DNA of 64,000 nucleotides from Martinezella tropici (GTDB lineage: Bacteria > Pseudomonadota > Alphaproteobacteria > Rhizobiales > Rhizobiaceae): contig NZ_VNIP01000009.1 of assembly GCF_008370325.1 (NCBI RefSeq), positions 248,001-312,000 on the forward strand, in the 5' to 3' direction. The notes beneath the pieces were generated by a model that saw only the letters and a program-made list of their open reading frames with translations, did no database searches and had not been told where the DNA came from. The number at the start of each line of letters is the position of its first letter. The stretch's first letter is position 1. Position numbers and translations under genes: made by a program. This document shows, piece after piece, positions 42,868-52,058 of the stretch.

Positions 42868-45800
42868 TCAGCTCGACGAAGCCGGAACCGGCGCCGCAGT
42901 CTGCGCCTTCGGCGACCATCTTGCATGCAGCCTGGCAAGCATCAGGTAGATGATCGGCGTGGTATAGAGCGTCAATACCTGCGACACGACAAGGCCGCCG
43001 ACGATGGTGATGCCGAGCGGGCGGCGCAGCTCCGAGCCCGGGCCGGTGGCGATGATCAGCGGGATCGCGCCCATCAGCGCCGCGAGCGTCGTCATCAGGA
43101 TCGGCCGAAAACGCTTGAGGCATGCCTGATAGATGGCTTCCTCCGAAGACAGGCCGAGAGTGCGCTCGCCCTGCAGGGCGAAGTCCACCATCATGATGCC
43201 GTTCTTCTTGACGATGCCGATCAGGAGGATGATGCCGATGAAGGCGATCAGCGTCAGCTCCGTGCCGCTGATAGCAAGCGCCAGCAGTGCACCGAGACCG
43301 GCCGACGGCAGCGTCGAGATGATCGTCAGCGGATGCGCCAGACTTTCATAGAGAATGCCGAGAACGATGTAGACCGTCAGCAGCGCCGCCAGAAGCAGCA
43401 GCGGCTGGCTGCCGGACGATTGCGTGACGCTTGCGGCATCGCCGGCAAAATCCGCATGCAGCGTATCGGGTAGGTGCATGTCCAGCACCGCTTTCTGGAT
43501 GGCATCGTTCGCCACCTGCAGCGGCGTATTGAGCGCCAGATTGTAGGAAATGGTCACCGCCGGATACTGACCCTGATGGTTGACCACCAGCGGCGCAAGC
43601 GTTCGATCGATCGATGCGACAGCGCTCAGCGGCACCTGTTTGCCGCCGGAGGCCGGCACATAGAGCCTGGAAATATCATGGGGGTCGAGCGCATAGTTCG
43701 GATCCGCTTCCAGCACGACGCGATACTGGTTGCGCTGCGTATAGATCGTCGAGATCTGCCGCTGCGCGAAAGCGTTGTTCAGGGCCGCATCGATCGACTG
43801 GATGTTGACGCCGAGCTGCGAGGCCATGCTGCGGTCGATATTGACGGTCGCCTGCAAGCCATTGGGCTGCCTGTCGGTCGCGACATCGGTCAGCTCGTGA
43901 AGGGTCTGCAGGCGCTGCATCACCTTGGGCGCCCATTCGACCAGCTCGTCATAGTTCGCGCCCCAGACCGTGAACTGATATTGCGATTGCGACTGGCGCG
44001 CGCCGGCGCGGATATCGCCCGGCGAAAATAGGAAGGTGCTGAGCCCCGGAACAGCCATCAGCTGCTTGCGAAGCCGCTCGATGACCTCGGCCGTCGGCGC
44101 ACGCTCCGCTTCCGGTTTCAGCGAGATAAAGAGCTGCCCGCGATTGATGGAGCTGGAGAACCCTCCCCCACCCACGGAAGAGCCAATGCCGGAAACCGCC
44201 GGATCTTTCGCGGCGATATCCGCCGCCTGCTGTTGCAGCTTCACCATGGCCGGATAGGAAATATCGGTCGCCGCCTCGGTTCCGCCCTGAATGAAACCCG
44301 TATCGTCCTGCGGAATGAAGCCCTTCGGCACTTTGACGTAGAGATAGCCCGACATGACGACGCAGGCGATGATGACAAGTACGGAAAGCATCCGATGGTG
44401 CAGCACGGCTTTCAGCGTGCGGCCGTAAAATCCGATAATCGCGCCCAATGTGCCCTCGACGAGGCGGCCGAATGGACCAGGCTTCGCGTCGATATCATGC
44501 GGGCGCAGGCGATGGCCGCAGATCATCGGCGTCAGCGTCAGCGACACCAGCGTCGAAACGACGATCGTAAAACCGAGCGTCAGCGAAAAGGTCTGAAAGA
44601 AGCGGCCGACGATGCCGCCCATGAAGAACAGCGGGATGAAGGCGGCAAGCAGCGACAGGCTGATCGAGATGACCGTGAAGCCGATCTGCTTCGCGCCTTC
44701 GAGTGCCGCCCGCATGGGCTTCATGCCGGTTTCCAGATTGGCATAGATGTTCTCGATCATGACGATGGCGTCATCGACGACGAAGCCGACGGAGACGGCG
44801 AGCGCCATGAGGGAGAGATTGTCGATCGACAGTCCGAAGAGCCACATCGCAGCAAAGGTTCCGGCAAGCGACAGAGGCACGGTGACGCCGGCGGCAAAGG
44901 TCGGCGTGGCGCGCCGCAGGAAGATAAAGACCACCGCCATGACCAGGCAGATGGTGGCAAGCAGCGTCCATTGCATGTCGTTGACGCTGGCATGGATCGT
45001 CGTGGTGCGGTCGGAAAGGATTGATATTTTCACCCCGGCAGGGATGAGCCGCTGCAGCTCGGGGATCAGCTGCTTGACGCCATCGACGGTGGCGATGACA
45101 TTTGCGTCCGCTTGCTTGGTGATATTGAGCAGCACCGCCGGCTTGCCGTCATACCAGGCATCGGAACGGCTGTTGCGCACACCCGCTTCGACCGTGGCGA
45201 TATCGGAGAGGCGCACCGCTGTCCCGTCGCCGCTCTGCACGATCATCCTTCCATAGGCTTCCGGCGTGCGAAGCTGGCTGTTCATGGCAACGGAGAAGGC
45301 GCCGCCCGCTCCATCGATCGAACCGAAGGGACCGAGCACATTGGCGTTGACGATTGCCGTGCGGACGCTGTCGAGCGAAAGGCCCATGGCCGCGAGCCGG
45401 TCGGGATCGAGCCTGACGCGGATGGCCGGCTGGTCGGCGCCGCTGACGGTAACGCCGCCGACACCATCCACCTGCGAGATGCGCTGCAGGACCACCGTGT
45501 CGGCTGCATCATAGATGGCGCTTGCAGGGACATTGTCCGACGTCAGCGCTAGGATCAGGACGGGCGCTGCCGCCGGATTGATCTTGCGGAACGAGGGCAA
45601 GGTCGGCAGATCGCCCGGCAGGTCGGTCGCCGCCGCATTCAGCGCCGCCTGCACGTCCTGGGCGGCGCCATCGACGCTGCGCGAGAGGTCGAATTGCGCG
45701 ATGATGGTGCTCGATCCGAGCGAGCTGACCGATGTCAATTGCGTGACGCCGGCAATGGTGCCGAGATGGCGCTCGAGGGGCGCTGCAACGCTCGCCGCCA

Positions 45801-45975
45801 TGCTGGCGGGATCGGCGCCGGGACGGCTGGCGGAAACGACGATGGTCGGCAGGTCCACGGTCGGCAGGCTTGCGACGGGCAGAAAGCGATAGGCGACGAT
45901 CCCGAGGATCATCAGCCCGATCGCCAGAAGCGTCGTCCCGACCGGGCGTTTGACGAACGGCTCGGAGATATTCAT
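42868..45975 (-). CDS. mdtC: RND multidrug transporter subunit, MdtC-like
   Basis: 1035 residues. Starts MNISEPFVKRPVGTTLLAIGLMILG, typical of MdtB/MdtC, with the helix 4 motif FVVDDAIVMIENIYANLE and the second half DAASVTQSSGSQPLLLLAALLTVYIVLG. Its start overlaps the MdtB-like stop by ATGA. In Escherichia coli MdtB and MdtC form a B2C heterotrimer that exports bile salts and novobiocin; B/C assignment here is by gene order. No TolC gene is nearby. Confidence 0.85.
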   Translation of the reverse strand: MNISEPFVKRPVGTTLLAIGLMILGIVAYRFLPVASLPTVDLPTIVVSASRPGADPASMAASVAAPLERHLGTIAGVTQLTSVSSLGSSTIIAQFDLSRSVDGAAQDVQAALNAAATDLPGDLPTLPSFRKINPAAAPVLILALTSDNVPASAIYDAADTVVLQRISQVDGVGGVTVSGADQPAIRVRLDPDRLAAMGLSLDSVRTAIVNANVLGPFGSIDGAGGAFSVAMNSQLRTPEAYGRMIVQSGDGTAVRLSDIATVEAGVRNSRSDAWYDGKPAVLLNITKQADANVIATVDGVKQLIPELQRLIPAGVKISILSDRTTTIHASVNDMQWTLLATICLVMAVVFIFLRRATPTFAAGVTVPLSLAGTFAAMWLFGLSIDNLSLMALAVSVGFVVDDAIVMIENIYANLETGMKPMRAALEGAKQIGFTVISISLSLLAAFIPLFFMGGIVGRFFQTFSLTLGFTIVVSTLVSLTLTPMICGHRLRPHDIDAKPGPFGRLVEGTLGAIIGFYGRTLKAVLHHRMLSVLVIIACVVMSGYLYVKVPKGFIPQDDTGFIQGGTEAATDISYPAMVKLQQQAADIAAKDPAVSGIGSSVGGGGFSSSINRGQLFISLKPEAERAPTAEVIERLRKQLMAVPGLSTFLFSPGDIRAGARQSQSQYQFTVWGANYDELVEWAPKVMQRLQTLHELTDVATDRQPNGLQATVNIDRSMASQLGVNIQSIDAALNNAFAQRQISTIYTQRNQYRVVLEADPNYALDPHDISRLYVPASGGKQVPLSAVASIDRTLAPLVVNHQGQYPAVTISYNLALNTPLQVANDAIQKAVLDMHLPDTLHADFAGDAASVTQSSGSQPLLLLAALLTVYIVLGILYESLAHPLTIISTLPSAGLGALLALAISGTELTLIAFIGIILLIGIVKKNGIMMVDFALQGERTLGLSSEEAIYQACLKRFRPILMTTLAALMGAIPLIIATGPGSELRRPLGITIVGGLVVSQVLTLYTTPIIYLMLARLHARWSPKAQTAAPVPASSS

Positions 45976-48900
45976 GTCTCGTCACCCGCCAATTCGTTCA
46001 TTTCAGTGCTTGGCATGCCGCTGGTGCGGCCGACGATCCGGGCACGCAGGCGTTCGAAAGCCAGATAGATCACCGGCGTCGTATAGAGCGTCAGGAGCTG
46101 CGAAAGCACCAGCCCGCCAATGATGGTGATCCCAAGCGGAATGCGCAGCTCGGCGCCCGTACCCTCAGCCAGTGCCAGCGGCAAGGCGCCGAAGAGCGCC
46201 GCCAGCGTCGTCATCATGATCGGCCGGAAACGCAGGATCGAGGCCTTGAGGATGGCCTCGCGCGGCTCGAGACCTTCCTTGCGCTCCGCCTCCAGCGCGA
46301 AGTCGATCATCATGATCGCGTTCTTCTTCACGATGCCCATCAAGAGCACGATGCCGATCAGCGCGATGATCGATAGATCCTGCCCGAACAGCATCAACGC
46401 CAGCAGCGCGCCGACACCGGCGGAAGGCAGCGTCGAAAGAATGGTCACCGGATGAACGGCGCTCTCATAGAGCAGGCCGAGCACGATGTAGATCGTCACG
46501 ACAGCCGCCAGGATCAGCCAGGGCTCGCCCGCAAGCGACGAGGCGAATTCCTCGGCATCGCCGGAATATTTGCGCTGGATATTGTCTGGTATGCCGATGT
46601 CCAGCTCCGCCGCCTTGATCTCGGCCACGGCATCGCTCAGCGACGCGCCCTTGGCGAGATCGAAGCTGAGCGTCACGGCGGGAAACTGCTCGTCATGGCT
46701 GATGACCAGCGGCGCGGTCGTGAAACTCGCCGTCGTGAAGGCGTTGAGCGGCACCTGCGTATCGCTGGCGCCGGCGACATAGAGCTTGTCGAGCGATTTC
46801 GGATCCGACTGATATTGCGGTGCAGCCTCCAGGATGACGCGATACTGGTTGGCCTGGCCGTAGATCGTCGCGATCTGCCGCTGGCCGAAGGCATCGTTCA
46901 AAGTATCGCCGATAGCCTGCATCGACACGCCGAGGCGCGAAGCAGTTTCGCGATCGACATCGACGAAAATGCGGCCTCCCCCCATTTCGACCTCGGAGGA
47001 GACATCGATGAGCTTCGGGCTCTGCTGCAGACGCTGCGCCAGCTTTGCGGCCCAATCGACCACGGTCGCCGTATCCGTCGCCGTCAACGTGTACTGATAG
47101 GGCGCGCGGCTAGCCCGGGTGCTGATCGAGATATCGCGCACGCTCTGGAAGGTGACGTGGATGCCCGGCATGCCGGCGACCTCGTCGCGCATGCGGTCGA
47201 TGATCTGATCGGCGGAAGCCTCACGCCGGTTTCTCGGCTTCAATACGAGGCTGAGATTGCCCGTGTTCAGCGTCAGATTGCTGGCGCTGGTGCCGATGAC
47301 GGAGACGACGCCGCTGACATCGGGATCCTTGCGCAGCCGGCCGGCGACATCGGCCTGTATCTGCTTCATCGTTTCGAAGGACGTGGTCGGCTCGGCCTCG
47401 ATGACAGCGGTGATCAGCCCTGTATCCTGAGCCGGCAGGAAGCCCTTGGGGATGACGACATAGAGTGCGATCGTCGCGGCCAGCGTCACCACCGTCACCA
47501 GCAGCATGAGACTGCTGCGATCCACGGCCCAAACGAGGCTGCGCCGATAGCCTTCGATCAGCCGCTCGGTAAAGCGATCGGCGCCGGCCAGGAAACCGCC
47601 TTGCCGCTCCTTGGGCTTGCGCAGGATGCGCGCGCACATCATCGGCGTCAGCGTCAGCGAAACCACGGCTGACACGACGACGGCAATGGTCAGCGTCAGC
47701 GCGAATTCGCGGAACATGCGCCCGACGATCCCGGTCATGAACAGCAGCGGAATAAAGACGGCAACCAGCGAGACGGTGAGCGAAATAATGGTGAAGCCTA
47801 TCTCGCCGGCGCCCTTCAATGCCGCTTGCATCGGGTTCTCGCCTTCCTCGATGTGGCGGGCGATGTTCTCGATCATCACGATGGCGTCGTCGACTACAAA
47901 GCCGGTGCCGATGGTCAGCGCCATCAGCGAGAGATTGTCGAGGCTGAAGCCGGCGAACCACATGACGCCGAAGGTCGCGATCAGCGACAGCGGCAGCGCG
48001 ACGCCCGCAATGAAGGTTGCGGTCATCGTCCGCAGGAACAGCAGAACCACGAGGATGACGAGACCGATACTGATGACCAGTGTCCATTGCACGTCATGGA
48101 TCGAAGCCCGGATGGTCTCGGTGCGGTCATTGACGATATCGAGCGAAATACCGGCCGGCATCGCCTGCTTCAGCTTCGGAAGCTGCTTCAGCACGTTCTC
48201 GACCGTCTGAATGACGTTGGCGCCCGGCTGGCGCATGATGTCGAGTATGACCGCGGGCTGCCCCTGATACCAGGCGCCGACGCGATTGTTTTCCAGCCCC
48301 TCGACAACGGTTGCGACGTCCTTCAACTGCACCGGCGCGCTATTGCGGTAGGCGACGATGACGGATTTATAGACGTTGGGATCGACGATCTGGTCGTTGG
48401 CGGCAAGCGTGAAGCTCTGCTGCGTGCCGTCGAGCGCACCCTTGGCGCCGGCGACGCTGGCATTGGTGATGGCGGTGCGGATATCCTCGAGCGCCAGGCC
48501 ATAGGAGGCGAGACGCGGCAGATCCACCTGGATGCGGATGGCGGGCTTGACGCCGCCCTGGATATTGACGTCGCCAACGCCCGAGACTTCGCTCAGGCGC
48601 TGCGCCATCATCGTATCGGCGAAATCGCTGAGCTCGCGGATCGAGTAGCTGTTGGAGCGCAGGGCGAGCGTCACGATCGGCGTATCAGCCGGGTTCACCT
48701 TCGAATAGGTCGGCGGATAGGGAAGCGTGCGCGGCAGGGTCGAGCCGGCGGCATTGATCGCCGCCTGGACATCCTGCGCGGCGCCATCGATATCGCGGCC
48801 GAGATCGAATTGCAGCGTGATCTGGCTGATGCCGAAGGCGCTCGATGAGGTCATGGAGGCGAGCGACGGGATCTGGCCGAGCGGCCGCTCCAATGGCGCG

Positions 48901-49091
48901 GTCACCAGCGCCGCCATCGTATCGGGATCGGCTCCCGGAAGCTGCGTCGTCACCTGGATCGTCGGAAAATCCACCTGCGGCAGTGGCGCGACCGGCAGGA
49001 AGAGAAAGCCGAGAATGCCGCCCAGCAGTACCGCGACCCCGAGAAGCGAGGTGGCAATGGGCCTGGAGATGAAGAGTGACGAAACGTTCAT
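45972..49091 (-). CDS. mdtB: RND multidrug transporter subunit, MdtB-like
   Basis: 1039 residues, starting MNVSSLFISRPIATSLLGVAVLLGG, the second of three coupled genes; both its ends overlap the neighbours by four bases (ATGA). The helix 4 motif is FVVDDAIVMIENIARHIEEG. It is about half identical by eye to the MdtC-like protein, as in the heteromeric Mdt pump. Drug substrates cannot be read from sequence. Confidence 0.85.
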   Translation of the reverse strand: MNVSSLFISRPIATSLLGVAVLLGGILGFLFLPVAPLPQVDFPTIQVTTQLPGADPDTMAALVTAPLERPLGQIPSLASMTSSSAFGISQITLQFDLGRDIDGAAQDVQAAINAAGSTLPRTLPYPPTYSKVNPADTPIVTLALRSNSYSIRELSDFADTMMAQRLSEVSGVGDVNIQGGVKPAIRIQVDLPRLASYGLALEDIRTAITNASVAGAKGALDGTQQSFTLAANDQIVDPNVYKSVIVAYRNSAPVQLKDVATVVEGLENNRVGAWYQGQPAVILDIMRQPGANVIQTVENVLKQLPKLKQAMPAGISLDIVNDRTETIRASIHDVQWTLVISIGLVILVVLLFLRTMTATFIAGVALPLSLIATFGVMWFAGFSLDNLSLMALTIGTGFVVDDAIVMIENIARHIEEGENPMQAALKGAGEIGFTIISLTVSLVAVFIPLLFMTGIVGRMFREFALTLTIAVVVSAVVSLTLTPMMCARILRKPKERQGGFLAGADRFTERLIEGYRRSLVWAVDRSSLMLLVTVVTLAATIALYVVIPKGFLPAQDTGLITAVIEAEPTTSFETMKQIQADVAGRLRKDPDVSGVVSVIGTSASNLTLNTGNLSLVLKPRNRREASADQIIDRMRDEVAGMPGIHVTFQSVRDISISTRASRAPYQYTLTATDTATVVDWAAKLAQRLQQSPKLIDVSSEVEMGGGRIFVDVDRETASRLGVSMQAIGDTLNDAFGQRQIATIYGQANQYRVILEAAPQYQSDPKSLDKLYVAGASDTQVPLNAFTTASFTTAPLVISHDEQFPAVTLSFDLAKGASLSDAVAEIKAAELDIGIPDNIQRKYSGDAEEFASSLAGEPWLILAAVVTIYIVLGLLYESAVHPVTILSTLPSAGVGALLALMLFGQDLSIIALIGIVLLMGIVKKNAIMMIDFALEAERKEGLEPREAILKASILRFRPIMMTTLAALFGALPLALAEGTGAELRIPLGITIIGGLVLSQLLTLYTTPVIYLAFERLRARIVGRTSGMPSTEMNELAGDET

Positions 49092-50563
49092 TGTTGCTGC
49101 GTCGGCGCGGCGGATGGATTGTTGGATGCGGAATTGCCGCTCGTATCCGCACCCTGCCCCTCACCCGCGGCAGGCTGACCATCCTGGCCGCGATGGCCGC
49201 TTTGACCACCTTGGCCGTTGTGCCGACGGTGCGGCCGCTCGCCGCCATTGGCTTTGTCCTGGCTCTTCTGCGTCTCATTCTCCGCAACCGGCTGCCCGCC
49301 ATTGCCCGTTGACGGTGCGTTCGGCGTCACCTGATCCGGATTGGCCGAAATCTGCACTTTCGAACCGTCCTGCAGCCGTGCGAAGCCCGTGGTCACCACC
49401 TTGTCGCCCGGCGATATGCCATCGGCGATGACGGCCTGCGTGTCATCCTGCTGACGCACCTTGACCGGCTTCATGGCAACGGTCTCGCCCTGGCTGACGA
49501 TATAGACGAATGTGCCGTTCGGCCCGCGCTGCACCGCGCCGCTCGGAATGACGGTAACGCCCTTCAGCGTCTCCACCAGCAGGCGGGCATTGACGAAGGC
49601 TCCCGGCCACAGCGCCAGCTTATCGTTCGGGAAATTCGCCTTCAGCTTGACCGTGCCGGTGGTCGGGTCGACCTGGTTGTCGACCACCGCCAGCGTGCCG
49701 TTGTCGACCACCGTCTGGCCATCGCTTCCCATGGCCTGCACGGCGAGCGTTCCGGCCGCGCTTGCCGCATTGATGCGGGCAAGCTGCTGCTGCGGAATGG
49801 AAAACAGCACGGAGATCGGTTTGATCTGCGACAGCGTCACGATGCCGGTCGCATCCGACGAGCTGACGAGGTTGCCGATATCGACGTTGCGGATGCCGGT
49901 GCGCCCGTCGATGGGCGCCTTGATCGTCGTATAGTCGAGCGTTGCCTGCGCGCTTTCGATGGCTGCCACATCGACCTGGACCTGCGCCGTATATTGCGCC
50001 ACCAGCGAGATCTGGGTGTCGACCTGCTGCTGCGTGCCGGACGCGCTCTTCACCATCAACTGAAAGCGGGCGAGATCGCGTTGAGCGCCGGCAAGCAGCG
50101 CTTCGTCCTGCGCCTTCTTGGCAACCGCCTGATCGCGCTGTGCCTTATAGACCCCGTCGTCGATGCGGGCGATCACATCGCCCTTTTTGATATCCTGGCC
50201 TTCCACGAAGTCGATTTCGACGATCTTGCCGCTGACCTGCGCCCGCACGGTGACGGTGTTCAACGCCTTTACCGAACCCACGCCATCGATATAGACGGGC
50301 ACATCGGCGGTCTTGGCGTCGGCGGCCAGCACCGGAACGGGGCCGCTGAACTGCGAAAGGCTACGCCGTCCCCCGCCGCCACCGCCTTGACCTCGTCCGC
50401 CGCCACGACGTTCGCCTTGCGCCTGCTCGGCAGGCGCTGCGGCATTCTGATAGCCGAGCAGCTTCTCCGCCGGGCCAAGCCAGCGGTCGCGGGCCGCATA
50501 AGCGCCATACCCAACCGCGCCGATGACCGCCAACCACACTACGACCCGAAACGTCCGAGCCAT
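49088..50563 (-). CDS. mdtA: RND periplasmic adaptor, MdtA-like
   Basis: 491 residues from the ATG at 50563, chosen because GGAAGG lies seven bases upstream; the GTG at 50569 would sit too close. A single N-terminal membrane anchor (FRVVVWLAVIGAVGYGAYA) is followed by a Gly/Arg-rich linker and HlyD domains (VTVRAQVSGKIVEIDFVEGQDIKKGDVIARID). The last 60 residues are a His/Gly/Gln-rich low-complexity tail, longer than in E. coli MdtA. It starts the three-gene operon mdtABC. Confidence 0.88.
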   Translation of the reverse strand: MARTFRVVVWLAVIGAVGYGAYAARDRWLGPAEKLLGYQNAAAPAEQAQGERRGGGRGQGGGGGGRRSLSQFSGPVPVLAADAKTADVPVYIDGVGSVKALNTVTVRAQVSGKIVEIDFVEGQDIKKGDVIARIDDGVYKAQRDQAVAKKAQDEALLAGAQRDLARFQLMVKSASGTQQQVDTQISLVAQYTAQVQVDVAAIESAQATLDYTTIKAPIDGRTGIRNVDIGNLVSSSDATGIVTLSQIKPISVLFSIPQQQLARINAASAAGTLAVQAMGSDGQTVVDNGTLAVVDNQVDPTTGTVKLKANFPNDKLALWPGAFVNARLLVETLKGVTVIPSGAVQRGPNGTFVYIVSQGETVAMKPVKVRQQDDTQAVIADGISPGDKVVTTGFARLQDGSKVQISANPDQVTPNAPSTGNGGQPVAENETQKSQDKANGGERPHRRHNGQGGQSGHRGQDGQPAAGEGQGADTSGNSASNNPSAAPTQQQ

Positions 50564-50667
50564 CAACACACCTTCCTTCAGAGCCTTCGGCGATCTGCGA
50601 TCGCCGATAACGATGGCGCGACTCTAGCTTGCATCGAGCCGCTTAGGAATTTGGTATGGCCATTAAA

Positions 50668-50719
50668 TTTTGTCCATTTTAGCGCGACTTAGCGTAACAA
50701 ACTGTTACATTGGACAAAA
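50668..50719. promoter_or_regulatory. Nested inverted repeats upstream of mdtABC
   Basis: TTTTGTCCA at 50668-50676 and TGGACAAAA at 50711-50719 are perfect 9 bp outer arms. Inside them, GTAAC at 50694-50698 and GTTAC at 50704-50708 form an inner repeat. The region lies about 100 bp before the mdtA start and about 57 bp after the stop of the DUF1612 gene, so it is a good place for an operator of the pump. Confidence 0.5.
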
Positions 50720-50775
50720 ACTAGGGTTGTAGCTGCAAAGATAAGATATGCTCGCGTGTTGGCCGATGGACCGGG

Positions 50776-51885
50776 TCAAAGCACACCCCAACCGCGATAA
50801 CGCCCGCGACCTGTCATCTCGCGCAGGCCGAGTTCGGCCACCAGATTGAGCGCGCCTCTCGAGGTAACGCCGACATGCCGCGCAATCATCTTCGCCGAAA
50901 CGATCGGCCGCGACAGCACGATATCGATGACCTCGGGCAGGCTGCTGTTGGAACGCCGATCCTTGAGCCTCAATTCCATCTGCAGCTTGGCGAGCGACAA
51001 CCGGTCGAGTTCCTTCAGGCCTGATTCGGCCGAAAGCGCCATGGCCTCCAGGAAGGCCGTCAGGCGCGTGATGCGGTCCGACGCGCGCCGCCGATCGTGC
51101 CGGACCGCTTTCAGGCCGACATTCAAACAGAAGAGATGCGAGGTGATCTTGCCGCGGCTGCGCAGATAGGCACTCACCAGCAAACCGCCGAGCCAGTGCT
51201 GCCGGCGCAGCGGTTCGATCCGCTCCCAGGCGTCGAAAAGCACGGCGGCGCCAAGAACCGGCGGCAGCTGATCCGCATCGCGAATGGAGGCGCGCCAGCG
51301 TTCCAGGCGCTCGTCCTCATTCCAATCCTCGTCGCGAACGAGTGCAAGCGGATCATGGACATCGACCGTCGCCGGCCGGGCTTCCGGGACACCGCCATTC
51401 AGGACTTTGTCGGATCGGGCGAGGATGGCGTCGATCTCGGCGAAATCGACGCCGAAATCGTCGTCCTCATCCTCTCCCACATCGGGCTCAGATGCTTCGG
51501 TAGGTGTCGGGCGCACCACGATCGCCTCTTCAGCCTCCCCCACGTCGCCACGCAGGACCGCGAGGCCGGTCGCCTCCAGCCCCCAGGAAGGATTGGCGGT
51601 CCAAAGGCGCCGCCTCGTCCGCAGCACGGCGTGAGCGATGGTCAGCTCATGGGTCGGCGTGCGCGTATCCATGCGCGCATCGTGCAGGACCAGATCTTCC
51701 ACATGCACCAGCTCGCCGCTGACCCAAAGGGCACCCGCGGCATCGAAGAAATGCCCGCGCTCGCGAAAACCGTCCGCCACGGCATGCCGCAGAACACGCT
51801 CGTCCAGACGTGCCAGCATGTCCTCCGCCTTGACCACGGCGGGCAGAAGCGTCGGTATCGGGAGTGTGGTCAAATCATATCGCAT
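50776..51885 (-). CDS. DUF1612 / RHE_PE00001-family DNA-binding-like protein
   Basis: 369 residues. The middle holds an acidic stretch (EPDVGEDEDDDFGVDF) and the C-terminal part a DUF1612-type region with SAYLRSRGKITSHLFCLNVGLKAVRHDRRR, ending in a helix-turn-helix (VSAKMIARHVGVTSRGALNLVAELGLREMTGRGRYRGWG). This family is common on rhizobial plasmids and chromids, sometimes near replication genes, and its role is not established. It lies upstream of mdtABC on the same strand; whether it controls the pump is unknown. Confidence 0.75.
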   Translation of the reverse strand: MRYDLTTLPIPTLLPAVVKAEDMLARLDERVLRHAVADGFRERGHFFDAAGALWVSGELVHVEDLVLHDARMDTRTPTHELTIAHAVLRTRRRLWTANPSWGLEATGLAVLRGDVGEAEEAIVVRPTPTEASEPDVGEDEDDDFGVDFAEIDAILARSDKVLNGGVPEARPATVDVHDPLALVRDEDWNEDERLERWRASIRDADQLPPVLGAAVLFDAWERIEPLRRQHWLGGLLVSAYLRSRGKITSHLFCLNVGLKAVRHDRRRASDRITRLTAFLEAMALSAESGLKELDRLSLAKLQMELRLKDRRSNSSLPEVIDIVLSRPIVSAKMIARHVGVTSRGALNLVAELGLREMTGRGRYRGWGVL

Positions 51886-51990
51886 TGGAATCGCTTCATT
51901 GAATCGGCCTTACGGAACTTATCACCGCCCCGCGTGATGCGATAGGAAAGGAGCTCTGTGAACTGTGGACGACAATCACTATTTTTTATC

Positions 51991-52021
51991 TTGACCTTCC
52001 AGTAACGGGAAGGTTCATAAA
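51991..52021 (+). promoter_or_regulatory. CueR/MerR-type promoter of the copper ATPase
   Basis: TTGACC at 51991-51996 acts as the -35 and CATAAA near 52016-52021 as the -10, with a 19 bp spacer. ACCTTCC at 51994-52000 and GGAAGGT at 52008-52014 form a perfect inverted repeat inside the spacer, the hallmark of MerR-class activator sites. Confidence 0.85.
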
Positions 52022-52058
52022 CCTTTCCAACGCCTGATTCCGGGCAATGGAGTTTGAT

